Positions 54,770 to 61,325 of a stretch of 61,325 bases of DNA are shown here, in pieces; positions within the stretch are counted from its first letter, which is position 1; every line of letters starts with the position of its first letter. The position numbers and the translations under genes are program-made. Below the pieces are notes generated by a model, which did not search any database, was not told the DNA's origin, and worked only from the letters and a program-made list of their open reading frames with translations. The stretch comes from Candidatus Calescibacterium sp. (GTDB lineage: Bacteria > DRYD01). The stretch lies in contig JANXBF010000004.1 of NCBI GenBank assembly GCA_025057615.1, positions 1-61,325 of the forward strand, written 5' to 3'.

Positions 54770-55118
54770 TTTATCAGTTTCATTTAGAAGTGGATTGAGT
54801 CTTTTTAAGAAATATAGATTTTGGGAAGCCCATGAAAAATGGGAAGAGTTATGGAATAAAATGAAACTTGACAATAGACTGCATCATAAATCAGATATAA
54901 TTAAAGGAATAATTCAAATCTCTGCCGCTTTTCATAAGTTGTATAATCAAAAGAACATATATGGGTTTAAAAAGATTATCTTGAATTCAAAAAAATATTT
55001 CCAGAATTATCCTCAAATCGTAAAATATCTCAATTCATTTTATTATGATATAGATGTTATGAAGTATCAAAGAGTGTTTGAAGACTTAATTGAATCAATG
55101 GAAACGGATATTTTTTAA
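54762..55118 (+). CDS. DUF309-family protein
   Basis: The 118-residue protein has the DUF309 core GLSLFKKYRFWEAHEKWEELW and IIKGIIQISAAFHKLYN, a small all-helical fold whose function is not established. It overlaps the glycosidase by 8 nt and ends 29 bp before the convergent hspR stop. Confidence 0.85.
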   Translation: MNDLSVSFRSGLSLFKKYRFWEAHEKWEELWNKMKLDNRLHHKSDIIKGIIQISAAFHKLYNQKNIYGFKKIILNSKKYFQNYPQIVKYLNSFYYDIDVMKYQRVFEDLIESMETDIF

Positions 55119-55147
55119 ATCAATTTTTAAAATAATAATCTATGGAA

Positions 55148-55549
55148 TCATTTTTTAATGATGTTTTTGGATTCGTATTTAACTATTCCTATTTCTCCAT
55201 AGTTTTGATGATAGTAGTTTATTTTAGTTTCCAATTCTTGAATCTTCTTTTCGTATTTATCTTTCATTTGTTCTATTTCTTCCAATAGTTTTATTATTAC
55301 TTCTATTCCTGGAGTATTGATACCCATGTCTTTGGATAGGTTTGTTATAATTTTAAGTTTGGCTATATCTTTGATATTGTACATTCTTCTTCCTGTGGGT
55401 GTTCTTGAAGGTTTTATTAATCCCTGTTTTTCATAGTTTCTAATTGTTTGTTCATGTATTTTAAGAATTTCTGATACTGTTTTTATTGAAAAATAGTTGC
55501 CTTCTAATGGATAGTTTTCGAAGAACATTTTCAGTATTTTGTCTACCAT
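55148..55549 (-). CDS. hspR: HspR-like MerR-family heat shock repressor
   Basis: HspR represses chaperone genes through HAIR operators. The 133-residue protein has a MerR helix-turn-helix (FSIKTVSEILKIHEQTIRNYEKQGLIKPSRTPTGRRMYNIKDIAKLKII) and a C-terminal coiled coil. It is in operon with dnaJ (1-bp gap, SD AGGGGTGAT inside dnaJ), as in actinobacteria where HspR follows dnaJ. No clear HAIR (CTTGAGT-N7-ACTCAAG) is seen upstream of dnaJ or hsp20. Confidence 0.85.
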   Translation of the reverse strand: MVDKILKMFFENYPLEGNYFSIKTVSEILKIHEQTIRNYEKQGLIKPSRTPTGRRMYNIKDIAKLKIITNLSKDMGINTPGIEVIIKLLEEIEQMKDKYEKKIQELETKINYYHQNYGEIGIVKYESKNIIKK

Positions 55550-55550
55550 A

Positions 55551-56459
55551 TTATATCACCCCTGTAAGTATTTCTCTTATTTTTTTGAGCTTATCCTTGT
55601 TTTTGGGTATGTACGGAACTGGTACTATAATGAGGTCTCCAGCTATTTGTTTACTGTCTATCAATCCTAATGATTTGAATACCACTTCACTGTACAATTG
55701 ATCAATACTTATATGTGTTTTAAGTTTTTTATTATTTGGAAGGAGAACAGTGATTTCTTCATTGTTTAGAATTTTTTCTATTTCTACTGGTAAAATTAGT
55801 AGCAGATTTTTTTCTTGAATTATTTTGTAATTGGATGGTTTAATTTTTATTTTTATTTTTATGGGTCCATATTGTGTGTTTACAGTTATTTTTGAGTTTT
55901 CCTTTATTCTAGGTGGTATGCTGACATTGACGTTGGTATTTCTGTTGTTTATATTGAGTGTTATTGTTTTATTAGTTCCTGTATATATTTCTTCGAGATT
56001 AAAAAATATTTCTACTTCTGGAACATTTTGTGAAGTTTGATAATTGTTGAAATTATCCGAAATGTCAAAATCAAAGAATATGTTGCCAAATGGAGATTTT
56101 TTGGATTTTGATTTACCAAAAGAACCAAATATTTCTTGTAATATTTCTTCTAAATCTTTTGAAGCTTTTGATTGATAGGTATATGCTCTTTGGTTGAATT
56201 GTTCTGGGTCATATCCTTTTTTGCTTGCTTCATATATGTTTTTCCAGTTTTCCCCGTATTTATCGTAAAATTTTCTTTTTTCTGGGTCACTGAGTACTTC
56301 GTATGCTTCGTTTATTTGCCTGAATATTTTCTCACTTTCTTCTCTGTTAGAAGGGTTTAGATCAGGGTGATATTTCCTTACCAGTTTCCTGTAAGCTTCT
56401 TTTAATTCTTTTTCTGTTGCATTTCTGCTAACTCCCAATATAGAATAATAATCTTTCAT
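55551..56459 (-). CDS. dnaJ: DnaJ/CbpA-type co-chaperone
   Basis: A J-domain protein that stimulates Hsp70. The 302-residue protein has the J domain with HPDLNP at residues about 30-36, a Gly/Phe-like linker, and C-terminal client-binding domains ([22 protein letters not shown]..). There is no zinc-finger CxxCxGxG region, so it is CbpA-like. dnaK and grpE are not adjacent. SD GAGGTGG. Confidence 0.92.
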   Translation of the reverse strand: MKDYYSILGVSRNATEKELKEAYRKLVRKYHPDLNPSNREESEKIFRQINEAYEVLSDPEKRKFYDKYGENWKNIYEASKKGYDPEQFNQRAYTYQSKASKDLEEILQEIFGSFGKSKSKKSPFGNIFFDFDISDNFNNYQTSQNVPEVEIFFNLEEIYTGTNKTITLNINNRNTNVNVSIPPRIKENSKITVNTQYGPIKIKIKIKPSNYKIIQEKNLLLILPVEIEKILNNEEITVLLPNNKKLKTHISIDQLYSEVVFKSLGLIDSKQIAGDLIIVPVPYIPKNKDKLKKIREILTGVI

Positions 56460-56570
56460 ACTTTTACCACCTCTTGTTTTTAAACTCTTCCATATTAATT
56501 TTTATACAAAATTATAAAAAATCCTTATATATGTTTTGTAAGTTTATTTATAAATATGTTTAAAAATTTT

Positions 56571-57443
56571 TTATTTTATATTATATGGATAGATTCTTTT
56601 CAATAATTCTAAAAACAGTATTGAAATAATGAAAATAACTAATATTGACACAACAGTTAATGAACTTGCATATCCTATATCTAAGTATTTAAAAAAGTTC
56701 TCATAGATATACATTGGTAATGTTTTTGTTGAATTAGCTGGCCCTCCTCCCGTTAATACGTATGGTAAATCAAAAACCACCATTGCGTAAAGAAGTCTAA
56801 ACAGAAGTGCAGTAGATATAGCAGGGATACATAAGGGAAGTATGACCCAAAAAATCTTATGATACCAATTTCCTTTCTCCACATCTATGGCTTCAAAAAG
56901 CTCTTTATTTATCCCTTTCAAAGCCGAATAGAACATTATAGCTATAAAAGGAGTCGTTTTCCATACATCTATTAAAATCATCCATATGAAAGCCCAAACA
57001 AAATTTGATAGAAAAATATTTTCTATATTAAAAAAATTAAAGAATTTGGGTATTATTCCATACTGCTCATTTAACATGAACCTCCAGGATAAAGCCATTA
57101 TAGCTGTTGGTAAAGCCCAAGGGAGTAATATACTTATCCTCAAAATTTTGTTGTTTTCATTTTTCCATACTAATAGAGCCAATAAAAAACCTATTACCAA
57201 TTCAATTACGAAAGAGATTAAGCTGAACCTCAAACTATTGTACAAAGAATTCCAATAACTCTGATCTGTCAATATGTAATAATAATTGTCCAAAAAAACA
57301 AACCTCTTTAAATCCAAATATATAACTTCTATATAAAAAGAAGAAACGAATATCTTCATAAATGGGTATACTACAAAAATAAATAGTAGAGTTATTGTTA
57401 TGAGATTTATTGATAATATAACAAAATCTTTTTTTTCTTGCAT
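56571..57443 (-). CDS. MalF/UgpA-type ABC sugar permease
   Basis: A 290-residue inner-membrane permease with six helices and the EAA loop ELFEAIDVEKGNWYHKIFWVILPLCIP, near LTGGGPANSTKTLPMYIYENFF. This is the MalF/UgpA side of a carbohydrate importer. The MalG side is at 10.3-11.1 kb, and no binding protein or ATPase is near either. It is downstream of rapZ (1-bp gap) and upstream of dnaJ. Confidence 0.9.
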   Translation of the reverse strand: MQEKKDFVILSINLITITLLFIFVVYPFMKIFVSSFYIEVIYLDLKRFVFLDNYYYILTDQSYWNSLYNSLRFSLISFVIELVIGFLLALLVWKNENNKILRISILLPWALPTAIMALSWRFMLNEQYGIIPKFFNFFNIENIFLSNFVWAFIWMILIDVWKTTPFIAIMFYSALKGINKELFEAIDVEKGNWYHKIFWVILPLCIPAISTALLFRLLYAMVVFDLPYVLTGGGPANSTKTLPMYIYENFFKYLDIGYASSLTVVSILVIFIISILFLELLKRIYPYNIK

Positions 57444-57444
57444 T

Positions 57445-58314
57445 TCAGTTTTTGTATATATCTCTATGTTCTACCAAAACTTTAATATTTTTGTGTTTAT
57501 TTTTAATATGTTTTGCTAAATACTCCGCTACAAATACTGATCTATGTTTACCTCCTGTACATCCTACTCCTATTTCTAAGAAATTCTTAACATTTCCTAA
57601 ATATGATTCAACAATATAATCTATATATTCTAATGTTTTGTCTAAAAAGCTTTGTGTTTTGGGATCTTTTAAAAGATATTCTTTTACTTCTTCATCCAAG
57701 CCATTTTTCTCTGATAATTCTTTAACATAGAACGGGTTCCTTAGGATTCGGGAATCTATAACAATATCCGTATTTATAAAACCGTGTTTATAACCAAAAG
57801 AAACTATTTTTACAATATATAATTTTTTTAACAATATGAATTCAGAGATTTTCAATGATAAGTCATAAGGAGATAATTCTGAAGTATCTATTATATAGTG
57901 AGATTTATCTTTTAGTTTTTTTAATAACTCTTTTTCTATTCTTATTCCTTCTTCTAGGTTTTCGGTATTTAATGGATGTACTCTTCTGTTTGAATTGTAT
58001 CTTTTTATTAGTGTTTTTTCATTACAATCTAAAAATATTATTTTTATGTCGTTCTTTTTTGATAAGTTCAAAGTCTTTTCTATAAGTTTGTTGATAGATC
58101 TTTTTAATTTTTCTTGTCCTTTTTTAGAAACAAATATCATTCTTGGATCAATTATAAAAGCTATATCAGATATATTACTGTTTTGTGCTATTTCAATAAT
58201 TTTGGGAATAAGATCAAGAGGTGCATTATCTATACAATAAAAGTTATTGTCTTCTAATATTCTCAAGGCAGTGTTTTTACCTGCTCCAGAGATACCTGTT
58301 ATAAATATTATCAC
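57445..58314 (-). CDS. rapZ: RNase adapter RapZ (YvcJ family)
   Basis: A P-loop protein binding nucleotides and, in E. coli, guiding RNase E to GlmZ to set glucosamine-6-P synthesis. The 289-residue protein has Walker A GISGAGKNTAL (N replaces the usual S), Walker B-like IIFLDCNE, and the conserved C-terminal GVGCTGGKHRSV near 252. It begins at GTG overlapping the mutase stop (TAGTG), which is notable because the mutase acts on hexose phosphates. Confidence 0.95.
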   Translation of the reverse strand: MIIFITGISGAGKNTALRILEDNNFYCIDNAPLDLIPKIIEIAQNSNISDIAFIIDPRMIFVSKKGQEKLKRSINKLIEKTLNLSKKNDIKIIFLDCNEKTLIKRYNSNRRVHPLNTENLEEGIRIEKELLKKLKDKSHYIIDTSELSPYDLSLKISEFILLKKLYIVKIVSFGYKHGFINTDIVIDSRILRNPFYVKELSEKNGLDEEVKEYLLKDPKTQSFLDKTLEYIDYIVESYLGNVKNFLEIGVGCTGGKHRSVFVAEYLAKHIKNKHKNIKVLVEHRDIYKN

Positions 58315-59783
58315 TATTTATCTTGTAAGAATTGGAGTATTTTATTTACTTTTTCTTCTGCCTGATCTAAAGTATTTGCTTCAGAATAAATTCTTATCAA
58401 AGGTTCCGTTCCTGATGGTCTTAATACTATCCAATTTTTATCATCCTCTACTATCTTTATGTAATCCCTTATCTCTATAGTTCCATTTATAAGATTCCTT
58501 ATTTTTTCGATGTTGTTTATAAATTTCTGATAATTTTCTCTTTGTTCTTCTATTGAGTTAAAATGTGAGTCTTTTCTATAACAATATGAAATCCCAGTAA
58601 AAGAATGTAGGTAATCTAATATTTCAATGGGTTTGATATTCATATCAGAAAGCATCTCTATTATATATAGAGCGTTTAAAAGGCTATCCCTTTCAGGGAT
58701 ATGATTTTTGAAGCCTATTCCACCACTTTCTTCCCCACCTATTAAAATATTATCCTTTACAAATAAATCTGCTATATATTTAAAACCTACTGGAGTCTCT
58801 ATTGCTTCTAGACCCATTTTATCTGCTAATCTTTTTAGTTTTGTTGATGTAGGTAATGTCCTTATTAATTTCCCATGCCATTTCTTATTTTTTACTAAAT
58901 GTATTGCAAGCAATGGTAGTATTTCATGTGGAGATATCCATTCTTTATAGTTTATAGCAAAAATTCTGTCTCCATCTCCATCAAAAGCAAAACCTATTGC
59001 ATTTTCTCCTAACATCCTTGTTATGTTTTGTAAATCCCTTAAATTTTGTGGTATCGGTTCTGGAGAACCTCCATTAAAGTAAGGGTTCCTATTATTATTG
59101 ATTTCAATAATATTTTTCGAATTTATGATTGATTTAAAGCTATTCGAAAGTACTCCAAACATGTAATCCACTACAATCAATATGTTATTTTTCTCAATAA
59201 ACTTTTTTATTTTCTCTATATCAATTTTGGATTTTATAGTCTCTAAATATTCTTGTTGCAAACTAATTGAAGCGTCTATTATCTCTTTTTTGGGGATTAT
59301 TGAATTTGAATGTTCTTTAAGAAAATTTTCTATCATTTTTGTCATTTCATTTGTAGCTGAACCACCATACTCTGCTTTATATTTTACTCCGTTATAAAAA
59401 TATGGATTATGTGAAGCTGTTATCATTATTCCTGCAGCATGGTTTTTAAAAACTTTTAGAGATAGTGCAGGTGTTGAACAAGGAGTATTTGATAGGAGAA
59501 CAGGTATATCAAAACTTGTTAATACCTCTGCAACTTTTTGAGCATAGTACTCTGACATGAACCTGTGATCATAACCAACTACTACTCCGGATTTATAGTC
59601 CCTGTATTGAACTTTATAAGAAGCAAAAGGATATCTATTATAGTCTATATTATAGATTTCTAGATTTTTTCTTGCCTCAGATTTTATAAGTTTAGCTATT
59701 CCTACTGCTACTCTTTCTAAATTCTCTATTGTGAAATCTTTAGATATTATTGCTCTCCAACCATCAGTTCCAAAATTTATCAT
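58314..59783 (-). CDS. phosphoglucomutase/phosphomannomutase family enzyme
   Basis: Interconverts hexose 1- and 6-phosphates (glucose or mannose, or glucosamine) through a phosphoserine. In 489 residues: FGTDGWR, the phospho-Ser in MITASHNPYFYNG near 121, the Mg loop DGDGDRI near 266, the sugar-binding loop GGEESGGIGF and RPSGTEPLIRIY. Which sugar is used cannot be decided; the rapZ neighbour hints at hexosamine or glucose metabolism, and it could feed GalE, Ugd and WbpA. Confidence 0.92.
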   Translation of the reverse strand: MINFGTDGWRAIISKDFTIENLERVAVGIAKLIKSEARKNLEIYNIDYNRYPFASYKVQYRDYKSGVVVGYDHRFMSEYYAQKVAEVLTSFDIPVLLSNTPCSTPALSLKVFKNHAAGIMITASHNPYFYNGVKYKAEYGGSATNEMTKMIENFLKEHSNSIIPKKEIIDASISLQQEYLETIKSKIDIEKIKKFIEKNNILIVVDYMFGVLSNSFKSIINSKNIIEINNNRNPYFNGGSPEPIPQNLRDLQNITRMLGENAIGFAFDGDGDRIFAINYKEWISPHEILPLLAIHLVKNKKWHGKLIRTLPTSTKLKRLADKMGLEAIETPVGFKYIADLFVKDNILIGGEESGGIGFKNHIPERDSLLNALYIIEMLSDMNIKPIEILDYLHSFTGISYCYRKDSHFNSIEEQRENYQKFINNIEKIRNLINGTIEIRDYIKIVEDDKNWIVLRPSGTEPLIRIYSEANTLDQAEEKVNKILQFLQDK

Positions 59784-59786
59784 AAT

Positions 59787-60215
59787 TTATGTTTCTATTC
59801 GTACTATTGCTTGTGGTGCTGAATCGCCTCTTCTAAAACCAACTCTGTATATACTGAAATATCCACCTTTTTCTTTGTTTTTTGAATTCAATATGGAACC
59901 GAGATCTATTGAACTTTTTACCAATTTTCTATCTCCTAGATAACTGTATATTTTCCGTGAGAGATTAACCAATTCTGTTTTCAGTTTATCTCTTTTATCT
60001 TCTGGAGCATTATTTATTAGAGCCTTTATTTTTGCAGCTTTACGAGAATAAGTTAAAATCTTAGATCCAAAGCTTGATAAAGATTTGGCTCTTGCCAATG
60101 TTGTGACTATTTCTAAACGTGGACTGGTAATAACATTTTTCATTAAGTTCCTTAACATTGATAATCTATGTTCTGTATATCTTCTCAATTTTTTGTATCT
60201 TTTTCTGTGTCTCAT
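59787..60215 (-). CDS. rplQ: 50S ribosomal protein L17
   Basis: The 142-residue protein has MRHRKRYKKLRRYTEHRLSMLRNLMKNVI (compare MRHRKxGRKLGRxxxHRxAMLRNL) and ends with YFSIYRVGFRRGDSAPQAIVRI, so it is full-length L17. SD GGGGGGT. L17 normally ends the alpha operon after rpoA; here it follows atpH, so it has been relocated. Confidence 0.96.
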   Translation of the reverse strand: MRHRKRYKKLRRYTEHRLSMLRNLMKNVITSPRLEIVTTLARAKSLSSFGSKILTYSRKAAKIKALINNAPEDKRDKLKTELVNLSRKIYSYLGDRKLVKSSIDLGSILNSKNKEKGGYFSIYRVGFRRGDSAPQAIVRIET

Positions 60216-60229
60216 ATTTACCCCCCAAT

Positions 60230-60793
60230 CTATATCATTTTTAACCCACTTAGTTTGTTATTAACTGTTTCCTCAAAATTCCTTAATAATCTATCTAAGT
60301 CTTTCTTTATAGATAAATCAAGTATAATGTTATCACTTATTATCATTGCTCCCCCTATTATTTCAGGATCAATTTTTATATTTTTTATTTTTATTTTTAA
60401 ACCTAAGTTTTCTTCTATTATTCTTATCAATTTTTCCAATTCTGTTTTGTCTATTTCAAAAGCTATACTTATTTCAACTTCTATTATGTTATTGTGTTTA
60501 TTATATAGAGATTTGTAATAATAATATATTTTGGGTAATAATTTTTGCCTTTTTTTATACAACAATAACTTTAAGAAATTTTTTGTTATATTTGAAAAAT
60601 CTACCCTTTTTATTATAATTTCTTCTTTATCAGTTGATGATATTGATAAAGAGTTCCATAATTCTAAGAGTTGTTTATTTTTTTCCAATAGTACCAAAAA
60701 ATTTTTCAGATCTTCTAAAACTTTATCTATTTGATTTTCTTCTTTTGCCTTTTGGAAAAGTGAATTTGCATATCTTGCTGATATTGATAACAT
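60230..60793 (-). CDS. atpH: ATP synthase F1 delta subunit
   Basis: Delta links F1 to the b stalk. The 187-residue protein begins ISARYANSLFQKAKEENQIDKV and has the C-terminal IDPEIIGGAMIISDNIILDLSIKKDLDRL. It follows atpF by 13 bp as usual, but atpA does not follow; L17 does. Confidence 0.95.
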   Translation of the reverse strand: MLSISARYANSLFQKAKEENQIDKVLEDLKNFLVLLEKNKQLLELWNSLSISSTDKEEIIIKRVDFSNITKNFLKLLLYKKRQKLLPKIYYYYKSLYNKHNNIIEVEISIAFEIDKTELEKLIRIIEENLGLKIKIKNIKIDPEIIGGAMIISDNIILDLSIKKDLDRLLRNFEETVNNKLSGLKMI

Positions 60794-60806
60794 TTTTTAT
60801 ACCCAC

Positions 60807-61304
60807 TCAGTTTTTTTCTATTTCTTTGAGTTTTTCTTTTGTAACCTCAATTATTTTTTTATTTATATTTTGATCAACCACTTCTTTGAGAACTCCTTTA
60901 GCAAGAGATGAAACTATTTCTATATAGGTATTTTTTATTTCATCTATAACTTTTTTCTGTGCCAATTCTATCTCTTTTAATGCTTTGGATTGTATTTCGT
61001 TTGCTTTATTTTGTGCTTCTTCTATTATGTAGTTCTTAATGTTTTCGGCTTCTTTCATTGATTCCTGAATTATTCTCTCTCTTTCTTTATATATTTCGTT
61101 TAATTTGGATTCCAATTCTTGTTTAATTTTTTCTACATCTTTTCTTATTTCTTCAGCTGTTTGAATATTTTTCTGTATAATATTTTTTCTTTCTTCTGTT
61201 ATCATTTTAAAAGGTTTGTAAAATAGAAAATAAGCTAATATTGAAAAGATAACGAAATTAACTATCTGTAATAACAGAGTCCATCCACTTAATATTTCAG
61301 ACAT
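60807..61304 (-). CDS. atpF: ATP synthase F0 b subunit
   Basis: The b subunit is the peripheral stalk. The 165-residue protein has an N-terminal membrane helix (LLLQIVNFVIFSILAYFLFYKPF) then a long charged coiled coil. SD GGGAGTG. The window ends just upstream, where atpE and atpB would be expected. Confidence 0.96.
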   Translation of the reverse strand: MSEILSGWTLLLQIVNFVIFSILAYFLFYKPFKMITEERKNIIQKNIQTAEEIRKDVEKIKQELESKLNEIYKERERIIQESMKEAENIKNYIIEEAQNKANEIQSKALKEIELAQKKVIDEIKNTYIEIVSSLAKGVLKEVVDQNINKKIIEVTKEKLKEIEKN

Positions 61305-61325
61305 ATATTTTCACTCCCTATTTTG

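Noticed and set aside
1-61325. CRISPR array, insertion sequences, prophage or integrase genes
   Set aside because: No regularly spaced repeats, transposase motifs or phage genes were seen on either strand.

Overview
The window is 61 kb of very AT-rich, gene-dense bacterial chromosome. Genes sit in long same-strand runs with overlapping or abutting ends, and there are almost no non-coding gaps above 300 bp. Several genes suggest a thermophilic, deep-branching anaerobe: a double-thioredoxin protein disulfide oxidoreductase of the Pyrococcus type, a small heat shock protein, a dnaJ-hspR pair, hypE plus Hox/Nuo-like diaphorase subunits, and a non-sporulation S55 (SpoIVB-type) peptidase. I cannot name the phylum from sequence alone. 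The lineages I would compare first are Caldisericota, Dictyoglomota, Atribacterota and Thermotogota.

Layout. 0.3-3.7 kb (+): a small membrane protein, hypE and a NuoE-NuoF fusion. 3.7-10.1 kb (-): mtaB-galE-acpS-wbpA, then two secreted proteins of unknown role, the second with EF-hand loops. 10.3-18.8 kb (+): three tRNA genes (Lys, Cys, Asn), each running straight into a protein gene without a Shine-Dalgarno (SD) sequence (sugar permease, HtrA protease, gmk). Between them lie relA/spoT, pilC, nuoA-nuoB and a broken subtilase gene. 18.8-28.3 kb (+): rpoZ, an ABC-2-like membrane protein, rho, a glycosyltransferase, nnr, hoxU-like, proS, a polyprenyl synthase and an unknown. 28.3-29.3 kb (-): an AI-2E-type membrane protein. 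29.4-40.1 kb (+): nrnA, ispH, ctpA, rpmH (too short for the ORF track), divIVA, coaD, surE and a 1.2-kilo-residue S55 peptidase/propeller protein. 40.1-44.1 kb (-): ugd-infB-gcvH-secG. 44.2-47.3 kb (+): an FtsA-like protein, fabH and the disulfide oxidoreductase. 47.5-48.0 kb (-): hsp20. 48.3-50.8 kb (+): hutU, an IscU/SufU scaffold and a pseudopilin. 50.8-51.9 kb (-): a CPA2 antiporter. 52.0-55.1 kb (+): rplY, a roadblock-like/HEPN pair, a phosphodiester glycosidase and DUF309. 55.1-61.3 kb (-): atpF-atpH-rplQ-pgm-rapZ-sugar permease-dnaJ-hspR.

How the genes fit together. Core information processing (rpoZ, rho, infB, L34, L17, L25, ProRS, tRNAs) is mixed with envelope work: UDP-sugar dehydrogenases, GalE, phosphohexomutase, glycosyltransferase, polyprenyl synthase, IspH, AcpS and FabH. 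Redox genes (hypE, HoxF/HoxU-like, NuoA, NuoB) are scattered rather than in one operon. The two sugar permease genes lie 46 kb apart, and the ATP synthase cluster is interrupted after atpH. This indicates heavy operon reshuffling.

The most interesting signals are the repeated tRNA-to-SD-less-gene arrangement, two reading-frame breaks that are both repaired by removing one A from an A run, and convergent operons that abut or overlap with no hairpin terminator while rho is encoded here. No CRISPR array, insertion sequence, prophage or complete novel defence system was seen.
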